Part shown: positions 1 through 6,158 of the stretch, in pieces
Layout: the number at the start of each line of letters is the position of its first letter
How positions within the stretch are numbered: position 1 is the stretch's first letter
From: MWDT01 sp035506315
GTDB taxonomy: Bacteria; Verrucomicrobiota; Verrucomicrobiia; Opitutales; Opitutaceae
Direction: 5' to 3'
NCBI GenBank assembly: GCA_035506315.1
Contig: DATJPQ010000138.1
Location: 1 to 13,961 of the forward strand
DNA length: 13,961 nucleotides
Translations under genes and position numbers: made by a program
The notes under the pieces: generated by a model
Database searches by the model: none
What the model saw: only the letters and a program-made list of their open reading frames with translations
What the model was told of the DNA's origin: nothing

Positions 1-1253
1 CTTGATACTTGGTACTTCGCGCCCGGCACTTGGCCCTTCGCCGCCGCGATCTTCGCGGCGGCGGTGGCGTCCGGCAGCGCGTCGTAGGATTTGGTGACGA
101 CCGGGCCGCTCACGATGATTTCGCCGGTCCCGCCGGGTGGACATTCGCGGGCTTCAGCCAGCGTGGCGATCGGTTGGTCGGAGATCGCAATGATCTTCAC
201 CTCGATCCCGGGCACCGGGCGGCCGATGCAGGCCCCGAGCACGGACGCGAGATCCACTTCGTCGGACGAAATCGAGCTGACGGGCAAGGCCTCGGTGGCG
301 CCGTAGGGACTGTGGAGGCGTCCGTGAGGCAGGAAACGGGGCGCATCGCCCCACAGGCTCGCTGGAACGGGTGCGCCGGCGCAGAGCACACGGCGCAGGC
401 CCGGCAACGCCACGCCGTGCGCCAGACAGTGGTCGGCGATTTTGCGCCAGAGTGTGGGAGAGCCAAACGAGTTGGTCACCCGCTCCTGCTGGATGGCGCG
501 CACGATTTTTTCCGGATCGACCGCAGCCGGCCGCCGCGGATCGATCTCGGGCACGATCGTGGTCATCCCCAACGCGGGATTGAACAACGCGAAGACGGGC
601 AACAGCGGCAGGTCGACCTCGCCGGGTTCGATGCCGTAGGTCGCACGCACGAGACGCACCTGGGCTTCAAACATGCCATGCTCGTAACACACGCCCTTGG
701 GCGCACCAGTGGAGCCGGAGGTGAAGAGGATGGCTGCAAGGTCATTGTCCGCAGTGGGAGCGATCGTTAATTTTCGATTTTCGATTTCCGCTTTTCGCTC
801 CGTCAAACGCGCGTCGAGCCGGCGGCTGGCCGTCACGCGCACCTCCACGCCGCGGAAGGAGCGGCGCGCCACACGGCTGATGAGTTGCGCGAGCGGGATG
901 CCGACAAGGGCGCGCGGCTGCGAGCGGGCCACCCCGGCGAGAAAACTTTTCAGGCCCATGCCCGGGTCGATGATGACCGGCACCGCCCCGAGCGCGAAAA
1001 TTCCGAACACCGCGGCGATCAGCGGCAGGCCGGGCCGCACCATCACGAGCGTGCGGTCGCCGCGACGCACTCCGGCCGTGGCGAGCCGCGCCTGCCAGGC
1101 GGCGGCTTCAGCCTCGAGTTCCGCAAAAGTGAGGGCGAGATAATCGATATCACCATCGCGCGTCCGGCCGCGTGGAATCTTGACGGCGGTGCGGGCCGGC
1201 TGCTGCGCCGCCATGAGCGGGAGGTGGCGCGCGATGTTGGTGGCGGAGGACAT
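1..1253 (-). CDS. oleC: OleC-type olefin beta-lactone synthetase (AMP-binding superfamily), partial
   Basis: Adenylate-forming enzyme of the OleABCD pathway. In that family OleC activates a beta-hydroxy fatty acid with ATP and closes it to a beta-lactone, which OleB decarboxylates to a long-chain olefin. Visible here are 417 residues. The phosphate-binding motif LFTSGSTGAPKGV lies at about 176-188 and YGATE at 317-321. The stretch PLLPVFALFNPALGMTT (about 216-232) and the following VPEIDP and NSFGSPTLW are what I associate with OleC rather than ordinary acyl-CoA ligases. The C-terminal ~130 residues lie beyond position 1. ATG 1253 is the first start after an in-frame TGA five codons upstream; no clear Shine-Dalgarno is seen. 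Two stretches look like in-frame insertions: residues ~152-164 (AT-rich DNA) and ~398-417 at the window edge. No other ole genes are in the window. Family call firm; OleC over another acyl-CoA synthetase is likely. Confidence 0.85.
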   Translation of the reverse strand, partial: MSSATNIARHLPLMAAQQPARTAVKIPRGRTRDGDIDYLALTFAELEAEAAAWQARLATAGVRRGDRTLVMVRPGLPLIAAVFGIFALGAVPVIIDPGMGLKSFLAGVARSQPRALVGIPLAQLISRVARRSFRGVEVRVTASRRLDARLTERKAEIENRKLTIAPTADNDLAAILFTSGSTGAPKGVCYEHGMFEAQVRLVRATYGIEPGEVDLPLLPVFALFNPALGMTTIVPEIDPRRPAAVDPEKIVRAIQQERVTNSFGSPTLWRKIADHCLAHGVALPGLRRVLCAGAPVPASLWGDAPRFLPHGRLHSPYGATEALPVSSISSDEVDLASVLGACIGRPVPGIEVKIIAISDQPIATLAEARECPPGGTGEIIVSGPVVTKSYDALPDATAAAKIAAAKGQVPGAKYQVS

Positions 1254-1355
1254 CCGGCGTGCAGTTCACGGGCTGCGACCGCCGGCGGCAACAAAAAGGC
1301 CGCGTCCTCCATATTACTATCTTAGAAAATGCTCGCGGGGCGTGAAGAATTTATA

Positions 1356-1465
1356 GCCACAAAAGGCACGAAAAATCCTAAGTAACGGCTGTACCCTGCG
1401 TCGCGCCTATAAGCGCGCGGACGGCTGCGGCCGAAGCCCGCACCCTTTTTTGCGATCTTTGTGGC
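1356..1465. repeat. Imperfect inverted repeat between rnd and oleC
   Basis: The left arm at 1356-1375 reads GCCACAAAAGGCACGAAAAA. The reverse complement of the right arm at 1446-1465 reads GCCACAAAGATCGCAAAAAA. The ~70-bp centre is GC-rich and contains a small GCGC hairpin. The gap 1254-1500 contains no gene I can support. The arms resemble dispersed CACAAA-type intergenic repeats I associate with this bacterial group (inference). Confidence 0.55.
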
Positions 1466-1500
1466 CAATCGGATCGGCCTTTGGTTGCGGCTCCGCCGCG

Positions 1501-2670
1501 TCAAGCTTTCAGCGAAGGCTCGTCGCGCAGCAGGTCGGCCTGCCAGGGCAGCAGAATCTCGTCGATTTTACCCGGTTCCCGGGCGATCTGGGCGAGTTGG
1601 GCGCGGTTGGCAATCAGCGTGGGTTCGAGCTCGAGGCGGGCGGCCTGACGGTCGCGGAAAGCCTTGAGCGCGTCCTGCCGGGCGAGTTCGTCGCCGTTGA
1701 GCGGAGCAAGCCGCACATGCTTGCGCCGCGGGAGGGACTTGGGGTCGCGCTTGAGGCCGGCTTTGACCGCGGCTTCCAGCGAAGAGAACAGTCGGAGGTG
1801 GCGTTTGCCGAGATTCACGGCCGCCAGAATGTCTTCGACCGAGCGCCCCTCCTCGGCCGCGAAGGCCACGCGCATGAGCAACTCGGTGCCGCAGACCTTG
1901 AAGGGCGGCGTGTCGATGCGCCGGGCCTGCTCCTCGCGCCAATGCCACAACGCGTGGAGCACGCTGAGGCCGGCCCCCCGGAGGCGTTCCGACTGGCCGA
2001 TGCGCCAGTCGTTTTCGTCGGGCGGGCTGAACCCCTCGACGCCGGCGGCGATCTGCGCGCGGCATTGTTGCTCGAACCAGTCGAGCCGGCCGAGCCGCAC
2101 CAGTTCCCGTTTGAGCAGATCCCGCAAATCGGGCAGGTGAAATACGTCGAGCGCCGCATAGTCGAGCAGCTTGGGCGTCAGGGGCCGGCGCGACCAGTTG
2201 GCCTTCTGGCCGTTCTTGTCGAGCTCCACGCCGAAATGCTCCTCCAGGAGTGCGGCCAGCCCGATGCGCTGGCGGTTGAGCAACTGCGCCGCCAGCATCG
2301 TGTCGAACAGGCTGTGGGCGCGGAAACCGCAGAGCGCATGCAGCAGCCGCAGGTCGAAATCGCTGCCGTGCATGACCAGATGCTGGCGGCGCATCCGGGT
2401 CCAGAACGCCTCGAGATTGAGCCCGGGCGCGAGCACATCGAGGAGGAAGATTTCCCGCCCGACCATGAGCTGGAACAAGCAGACGCGCGTGCGGTAGTGG
2501 TACATGTTGTCGGCCTCGGTATCGAGGGCGACCTCCGACGCGCGATCGAGGGCGGCGAGCAACGGCTCCAGCTGGCCGGTCTGGTCGATGAAGGTGTACG
2601 TGGGCGGGCGCGGGGCGCCTTTTACGCCGAGCAATCGGCGCACGGGATGAGGAAGAAAACGGGAAATCAT
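1501..2670 (-). CDS. rnd: Ribonuclease D (DEDDy 3'-5' exoribonuclease with HRDC domain)
   Basis: 3'-to-5' exoribonuclease that trims the 3' ends of tRNA and other stable RNA precursors. The 389 residues match the usual RNase D length of ~370-400. Exo I is LDTEAD (catalytic D50, E52), exo II is HGSDFDLRLL (D106 most likely) and exo III is DYAALDV (Y171, D175), which gives the DEDDy set. An HRDC domain begins at about 225, with the segment LHALWHWREEQARRIDTPPF. The C-terminal ~100 residues are Arg- and Leu-rich and probably form the second helical domain. Start ATG 2670 gives a short N-terminal extension before the nuclease domain; the upstream ribosome site is weak. It is co-directional with oleC, 247 bp upstream of it, and the gap contains an inverted repeat, so a shared transcript is uncertain. 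Confidence 0.93.
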   Translation of the reverse strand: MISRFLPHPVRRLLGVKGAPRPPTYTFIDQTGQLEPLLAALDRASEVALDTEADNMYHYRTRVCLFQLMVGREIFLLDVLAPGLNLEAFWTRMRRQHLVMHGSDFDLRLLHALCGFRAHSLFDTMLAAQLLNRQRIGLAALLEEHFGVELDKNGQKANWSRRPLTPKLLDYAALDVFHLPDLRDLLKRELVRLGRLDWFEQQCRAQIAAGVEGFSPPDENDWRIGQSERLRGAGLSVLHALWHWREEQARRIDTPPFKVCGTELLMRVAFAAEEGRSVEDILAAVNLGKRHLRLFSSLEAAVKAGLKRDPKSLPRRKHVRLAPLNGDELARQDALKAFRDRQAARLELEPTLIANRAQLAQIAREPGKIDEILLPWQADLLRDEPSLKA

Positions 2671-2734
2671 CTCAACTTGTCGGGGCGCGATAGAAAGCGA
2701 CGATGCCGCCCGGCGCGATAAATAAAATCACCGT

Positions 2735-2819
2735 AGGAGCCTGTCGGACTTGCTAATGAAACCATGTCTCCTTCTGGAAATTTTTCTTAAATGACGGGAA
2801 TCTGCTTCGACAGGCTCCT
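2735..2819. repeat. Hairpin module A, copy 1
   Basis: An 85-bp unit bounded by perfect 12-bp inverted arms: AGGAGCCTGTCG (2735-2746) and CGACAGGCTCCT (2808-2819). The interior is AT-rich and holds the shared segment ATGAAACC-ATGTCTCCT, also present with one inserted base in copy 2 at 4660-4745. Over 59 aligned bases from that segment to the right arm I count 38 identities, concentrated at the ends. It lies between the rnd start and the deacetylase 3' end. Confidence 0.8.
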
Positions 2820-2823
2820 TGAG

Positions 2824-2882
2824 CAGCGCTCCGCGCTGTGAAAACCGGATTTCTCTTCCGATTTTCCGCCGCCGCGCGGCGG
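2824..2882. repeat. Cluster of three small hairpins between modules A and B, copy 1
   Basis: Three successive dyads are visible: CAGCGC-TCC-GCGCTG (2824-2838), GAAAACCGG paired with CCGATTTTC across 2840-2866 (one mismatch), and CCGCCG paired with CGGCGG across 2866-2882. The first recurs at the same distance from module A in copy 2 (4749-4765). Confidence 0.65.
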
Positions 2883-2887
2883 TTTAT

Positions 2888-2970
2888 GGAGTTTGTCGGT
2901 CGGGGCGGATTGCTACGCAACGCCGTCTCAAGCTCTCTCCGGACTTCTATCCCAAGCCCGACAAATTCCT
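2888..2970. repeat. Hairpin module B, copy 1
   Basis: An 83-bp unit with arms GGAGTTTGTCG (2888-2898) and CGACAAATTCC (2959-2969), one mismatch. The first 19 bases, GGAGTTTGTCGGTCGGGGC, are identical to module B copy 2 at 4919. The right end overlaps the stop codon (2969-2971) of the deacetylase gene on the minus strand. Module B arms resemble module A arms, with consensus GGAG(C/T)(C/T)TGTCGG. Confidence 0.8.
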
Positions 2971-3823
2971 AGTCCCAGGCGGTGAGGAACGCATCGATCA
3001 ACGCGGGCAGCTCGGCGCTATAGCCGCCTTCAAGCACCGCCGCCACGGGTATCGCGGTCTCGTGCAACCAGCGTCCGAGCGTGGCGAAGTCTTCCACTTC
3101 AAGCGACAAGGTGGCGACCGGATCGCGCACGTAGGCGTCGAAGCCCGCGGAGACGAGCACCAGATCGGGTTTGAACGCACGGATATGATCCCAGGACTGC
3201 GCGAGCGCCGCCAGGTGCTGCGGGCGCGGGGCGTGGGGCGGGAGCACCCAGTTGCGGCAGGTGCCGGAATTGCGCGTGCCCGTGCCCGGATAGCCGGGAA
3301 ACTGGTGGATGGAGCAAAAGCGGAAACCCTCGCGTTCGTCGAGGATGGCCTCGGTGCCGTTGCCGTGGTGCGCATCGAAATCCCAGACGGCGACCCGCGC
3401 GGCACCGCGCTGCCGGGCGGCCAGGGCGGCGAGCGCGACCTGGTTAAGATAACAAAATCCCATCGCCTGCCCGGCGGTGGCGTGATGGCCGGGCGGCCGC
3501 ATGAGCGCGAACGCCTGCTGGCGCGATCCCAGGGCCAGTTCCATCGCCTGCACGGCGGCGCCCACGGCGCGGCGCGCGTGGTCGTAGATCCCTGGAAAAT
3601 AGGGCGTATCCTCGTCGAAATCGATCGCCACCTGCAGGCGCTGAATATGCGCCGGCGTATGGCCCAGCAACAGGACCTCCTCCGCGGCCGCCACCGGCAG
3701 CCGCCATTCCCACGTCGGATGCGCGGCGCGCAGGTGCGGCACGACCGCCTGTATGCGCGCCGGCTGTTCCGGGCGCAGCGACGAGCCGAACCCGGCGCAT
3801 TGCGGATCGTGGAGGATGATCAT
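2969..3823 (-). CDS. Histone deacetylase family Zn-dependent deacetylase
   Basis: Arginase/deacetylase-fold amidohydrolase (bacterial class II HDAC, AcuC and acetylpolyamine amidohydrolase group) that removes acetyl groups from lysines or amines; the substrate cannot be read from sequence. Of 284 residues, RPPGHH (109-114) carries the tandem catalytic histidines. DFDAHHGNGT (148-157) supplies Zn ligands D150 and H152, SAGFDA (225-230) supplies D229, and EGGYS (265-269) holds the transition-state Tyr268. The usual HHGDG is HHGNG, common in bacterial members. It is on the short side (300-370 is typical), with a compact N-terminus and a brief C-terminal tail whose stop codon falls on the end of repeat module B. 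Start ATG 3823 begins the first beta strand (MIILHDPQC); the upstream ribosome site is weak. It diverges from queC across ~144 bp. Confidence 0.92.
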   Translation of the reverse strand: MIILHDPQCAGFGSSLRPEQPARIQAVVPHLRAAHPTWEWRLPVAAAEEVLLLGHTPAHIQRLQVAIDFDEDTPYFPGIYDHARRAVGAAVQAMELALGSRQQAFALMRPPGHHATAGQAMGFCYLNQVALAALAARQRGAARVAVWDFDAHHGNGTEAILDEREGFRFCSIHQFPGYPGTGTRNSGTCRNWVLPPHAPRPQHLAALAQSWDHIRAFKPDLVLVSAGFDAYVRDPVATLSLEVEDFATLGRWLHETAIPVAAVLEGGYSAELPALIDAFLTAWD

Positions 3824-3958
3824 CTGCGATTACGAAAAGACACAGAAATCCCGAAAAACCAAGCATCGGTCACAGGTGCCGTCCACCAAGTACGCCCCGA
3901 CGCATGACCGTTGCCCCCGTCGTCACGGCGACTTTCGCTTTGCGTCCGTTGACGTCTT

Positions 3959-3962
3959 GGAG
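3959..3962 (+). promoter_or_regulatory. Ribosome binding site deciding the queC start
   Basis: GGAG at 3959-3962 sits five bases before ATG 3968. It is too close to, and overlaps, the in-frame GTG at 3962, and it is 17 bases from ATG 3980. It therefore favours ATG 3968. Confidence 0.55.
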
Positions 3963-3967
3963 TGGGT

Positions 3968-4684
3968 ATGCGTGTGGCCATGAAAGTCGTCGTCCTCTGT
4001 TCCGGCGGGATGGATTCCGTGACCGCGCTCCATTGGGCGCGGCAGGAACACGCCGTCGTGGCGGCGATCAGCTTCGACTACGGCTCGAAGCACAACCCCC
4101 GCGAGTTGCCCTGCGCGGCGGAACAGGCGGGCCGGCTGGGCGTGCGCCATGAGATGGTGCCGTTGCGTTTCATGGACCGGCTTTTTGCGTCGCATCTGCT
4201 CGCGAGCGGCGGCGTCATCCCCGACGGGCACTACGAGGCCGACAACATGAAGCTCACGGTGGTGCCCTTCCGCAACGCCATCATGCTGTCGATCGCCGCA
4301 GGCTTCGCCGAGAGCGCCGGCGCCGAGGCACTCGTGATTGCGGCGCACAGCGGCGACCACGCGATCTATCCGGATTGCCGCGAGGAGTTCATGCGCGCCA
4401 TGAGCGAAGCCATGCGCACCGGCACCTATGCCGGCGTGCAACTGCTACGGCCCTTCATCCAGTTGAGCAAGGGCCAGATCGCCGCGCTCGGCGCCCGCCT
4501 CGGAGTGGATTATGCGCGCACCTGGTCCTGCTACAAAGGCGGCGCAATTCATTGCGGCCGGTGCGGCACCTGCGTCGAGCGCCGCGAGGCCTTCCTTGCC
4601 GCCGGCCTGCCCGACCCGACGGTCTACGAGTCCACGGAACCATTGCCCCTCAAACCGCCAGGAGCCGGTCAGGCTGGCCGATGA
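3968..4684 (+). CDS. queC: 7-cyano-7-deazaguanine synthase QueC
   Basis: Converts 7-carboxy-7-deazaguanine to preQ0 using ATP and ammonia, the step after QueE in queuosine precursor synthesis. The 238 residues carry the PP-loop SGGMDS (12-17), the family segments VPFRNAIMLS and HSGDHAIYPDCR, and the C-terminal Zn site with Cys188, Cys196, Cys199 and Cys202 in the pattern C-x7-C-x2-C-x2-C. ATG 3968 is chosen for the GGAG five bases upstream; GTG 3962 and ATG 3980 are in-frame alternatives, and the core alignment starts near MKVVVLCSGG. Residues 232-238 (GAGQAGR) and the stop lie within repeat module A copy 2, so the C-terminus may differ from relatives. queE follows on the same strand after 325 bp of hairpin-rich DNA instead of being tightly coupled. 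Confidence 0.96.
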   Translation: MRVAMKVVVLCSGGMDSVTALHWARQEHAVVAAISFDYGSKHNPRELPCAAEQAGRLGVRHEMVPLRFMDRLFASHLLASGGVIPDGHYEADNMKLTVVPFRNAIMLSIAAGFAESAGAEALVIAAHSGDHAIYPDCREEFMRAMSEAMRTGTYAGVQLLRPFIQLSKGQIAALGARLGVDYARTWSCYKGGAIHCGRCGTCVERREAFLAAGLPDPTVYESTEPLPLKPPGAGQAGR

Positions 4685-4745
4685 AAACCGTGTCTCCTGC
4701 CAAAATTCTCGTTGCCGTGGAGAAGATCTGCCTCGACCGGCTCCT
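4660..4745. repeat. Hairpin module A, copy 2, overlapping the queC 3' end
   Basis: An 86-bp unit with perfect 11-bp arms: AGGAGCCGGTC (4660-4670) and GACCGGCTCCT (4735-4745). Relative to copy 1 the stem pair T2742-A2812 is replaced by G4667-C4738, a compensated change that keeps pairing. The left arm encodes the last seven residues of queC and the module includes its TGA (4682-4684). Confidence 0.8.
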
Positions 4746-4748
4746 TAG

Positions 4749-4765
4749 GCAGCGCTTCGCGCTGC
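4749..4765. repeat. Small GC hairpin following module A, copy 2
   Basis: GCAGCGC-TTC-GCGCTGC is a perfect 7-bp stem with a 3-base loop. The counterpart in copy 1 (2824-2838) sits at nearly the same offset, 4-5 bp after module A. Confidence 0.7.
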
Positions 4766-4802
4766 GTCGACCGCGTCATCCCTTTGATATGCGGCCGCCG
4801 CG

Positions 4803-4831
4803 CAGTGAATCAAGGACGCTCCCATTCACTG
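4803..4831. repeat. 8-bp stem hairpin
   Basis: CAGTGAAT (4803-4810) pairs perfectly with ATTCACTG (4824-4831) across a 13-base loop. It abuts the REP-like hairpin that starts at 4831 and has no obvious equivalent in the first A-B copy. Confidence 0.6.
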
Positions 4832-4888
4832 TAGGCAGCGAGCTTGCTCGCGCGGTTTGTCAGAGCGCGAGCAAGCTCGCTGACCTAC
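4831..4888. repeat. REP-doublet-like hairpin inside the second A-B element
   Basis: The left arm at 4831-4853 and right arm at 4865-4888 are inverted copies with a single bulged base and an 11-base loop. The core is GCGAGCTTGCTCGC on the left and GCGAGCAAGCTCGC on the right, flanked by GTAGG and CCTAC. The shape (two inverted REP units) and the core resemble REPIN elements known from other bacteria, which are mobilised by RAYT transposases. No transposase is in the window. Confidence 0.75.
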
Positions 4889-4918
4889 CATACACCGAGT
4901 CCTCAGGCGTTTTCTCGA

Positions 4919-5003
4919 GGAGTTTGTCGGTCGGGGCAATTTTGCGTGGTGGCGGAACGTACGACCTGCTTCCGCTCGTTTATCCAGAGCGCGACAAACT
5001 CCT
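4919..5003. repeat. Hairpin module B, copy 2, upstream of queE
   Basis: An 85-bp unit with perfect 11-bp arms: GGAGTTTGTCG (4919-4929) and CGACAAACTCC (4992-5002). It ends seven bases before the queE ATG, in the place where a ribosome binding site would be expected; none is seen there. Confidence 0.8.
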
Positions 5004-5009
5004 GACACC

Positions 5010-5702
5010 ATGCTGATCGCGGAAATTTTTTATTCGCTGCAGGGCGAAGGCGAGCTGAGCGGCGTGCCGTCCGTCTTCATCCGCACCAGTGGCTGCAACC
5101 TGCGCTGCGCCTGGTGCGACACGCCCTACGCCTCGTGGAATCCCGAGGGTCGGCCGTGCGCGCTCGACGAGATCGTTGCCGAGGTGGAGCGCCTCCCCGC
5201 CGAGCATGTCGTTCTGACCGGCGGTGAACCGATGATCGCACCGTCAATCCGCGAGCTCGCCGCCGAACTCAAGATGCTCGGCTACCATCTCACGGTAGAA
5301 ACCGCCGCCACTGTCGCGCCCGAAGGCATCGCGTGCGACCTCGCTTCGCTTTCGCCCAAGCTCCTCAACTCCGCGCCCGACCGCGTAACGCACCCCGAAT
5401 GGCACAAACGCCACGAGGCGGCCCGCTGGCAGCCCGACGTCGTGCGCGCCTGGGTCGATCGTTACGCCTACCAGTTCAAGTTCGTCGTCGCCGCACCGAC
5501 CGATGTCGAGGAGATCGAAGGCATGCTGAAAAAACTGGGCCGCGAGATCCCGCGCCACAAGGTGCTGCTCATGCCCGAGGCGCGCACGCTCGCGACGATG
5601 CGCGAACGCGCCTCGTGGCTGGTCGAGCTGTGCAAGGCGCGCGGCTTCCGCTATGCGCACCGGTTGCAGATCGAACTGTGGGGCAACCGGCGGGGCGTGT
5701 AG
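5010..5702 (+). CDS. queE: 7-carboxy-7-deazaguanine synthase QueE (radical SAM)
   Basis: Radical-SAM enzyme that contracts 6-carboxytetrahydropterin to 7-carboxy-7-deazaguanine, the substrate of QueC. The 230 residues match the family length. SLQGEG (9-14) is the N-terminal hallmark, CNLRCAWC (C29, C33, C36) is the CX3CX2C [4Fe-4S] motif, TGGEP (70-74) is the SAM-binding GGE motif, and LSPKLLNS is the conserved SPK segment. Start ATG 5010 places MLIAEIFYSLQGEG as in relatives. There is no Shine-Dalgarno; the preceding bases are the end of repeat module B. Same strand as queC. queD and other queuosine genes are not present here. After the stop comes a 456-bp gene-free stretch full of repeats. 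Confidence 0.96.
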   Translation: MLIAEIFYSLQGEGELSGVPSVFIRTSGCNLRCAWCDTPYASWNPEGRPCALDEIVAEVERLPAEHVVLTGGEPMIAPSIRELAAELKMLGYHLTVETAATVAPEGIACDLASLSPKLLNSAPDRVTHPEWHKRHEAARWQPDVVRAWVDRYAYQFKFVVAAPTDVEEIEGMLKKLGREIPRHKVLLMPEARTLATMRERASWLVELCKARGFRYAHRLQIELWGNRRGV

Positions 5703-5796
5703 TGCGGTGAACGCCGCGCTCGCCGCCACCAGGGCCGGCACAATTCCGACCAACCGTCAGCCGTAGCCTGCGCGCGCCGTTTATTCCGATTCCGCC

Positions 5797-5866
5797 GTAG
5801 GGCTGGACCTTGTGTCCAAGCCGCTCGTTTCCCACTCTCCGGCCCGGACACAAGGTCCGGCCCTAC
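5797..5866. repeat. REP-doublet-like hairpin downstream of queE
   Basis: Arms at 5797-5817 and 5846-5866 are 21-bp inverted copies with one mismatch. The core is GGACCTTGTGTCC on the left and GGACACAAGGTCC on the right, flanked by GTAGGGC and GCCCTAC. The loop is 28 bases and the stem can extend by a few more pairs. It could act as a transcription-ending or RNA-stabilising hairpin for queE, but no U-tract follows. Its GTAGG...CCTAC ends match the style of the hairpin at 4831-4888, though the core differs. Confidence 0.75.
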
Positions 5867-5879
5867 AGACGGAAAATAA

Positions 5880-6094
5880 TGGAGCGTCATTTGTAACCCA
5901 TTAGGTTACAAATCGCCCTTCAACCATGGCATTTTCCCTCTGTCAGAGCGGAATTTCAACGCAGTCGTTGCCAGGGCGAAAATGTAACCCATTAGGTTAC
6001 AAACCGGGTTTGGCCGAAACATTTCTGCTCTGAGACGCGACAGGAAAATGCCCCGACCCTGCCCGCCAAAATTGTAACCTAATGGGTTACATTC
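5880..6094. repeat. Triple palindrome forming a ~205-bp nested dyad
   Basis: Three copies of TGTAACC-N5-GGTTACA lie at 5892-5910, 5983-6001 and 6073-6091. Copies 1 and 2 have spacer CATTA; copy 3 has its reverse complement TAATG. Starts are 91 and 90 bp apart. In copy 1 the arms extend to 10 bp (5889-5913). The two intervening segments are also partial inverted copies of each other: GGCATTTTCC (5928-5937) against GGAAAATGCC (6043-6052), and TCAGAGC (5943-5949) against GCTCTGA (6027-6033). All these pairs share a centre near 5988-5992. The palindrome resembles antitoxin operators of the AACCT-N3-AGGTT type, but no toxin-antitoxin gene adjoins it. Confidence 0.85.
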
Positions 6095-6158
6095 ACGATG
6101 ACCGACGAAAATCGCTCCCGCTGTTTGCGTTGGCCGGGCGCGCCATCATCTTCGCCGC

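Larger units (their letters stand above)
5703..6158. other. Gene-free stretch between queE and the VOC gene
   Basis: I see no supportable coding region in these 456 bases. Positions 5703-5796 hold nothing recognisable. 5797-5866 is a REP-like hairpin and 5880-6094 is the triple-palindrome dyad; both are listed separately. 6095-6158 is the leader of the VOC gene. An ATG at 6098 opens a frame that only overlaps the VOC gene out of frame. Confidence 0.7.

Noticed and set aside
4685..5009. preQ1/preQ0-type riboswitch between queC and queE
   Set aside because: Tempting by context, but the main structures (modules A and B) also occur between rnd and the deacetylase gene. I see no preQ1 aptamer-like core.
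4681..5016. 111-codon frame overlapping the queC stop (ATGA) and the queE start
   Set aside because: It is made entirely of repeat modules and hairpins, the corresponding frame is broken in copy 1, and the product resembles nothing coherent.
5892..6091. Short CRISPR array
   Set aside because: There are three palindromic 19-bp units, but the spacing is ~71 bp, the third unit is inverted, and the two intervening segments are inverted copies of each other rather than unique spacers. No cas gene is present.
5703..6158. Hidden toxin-antitoxin gene pair next to the operator-like palindromes
   Set aside because: I found no frame with HigA, HigB, MqsA, RelE or similar motifs on either strand.
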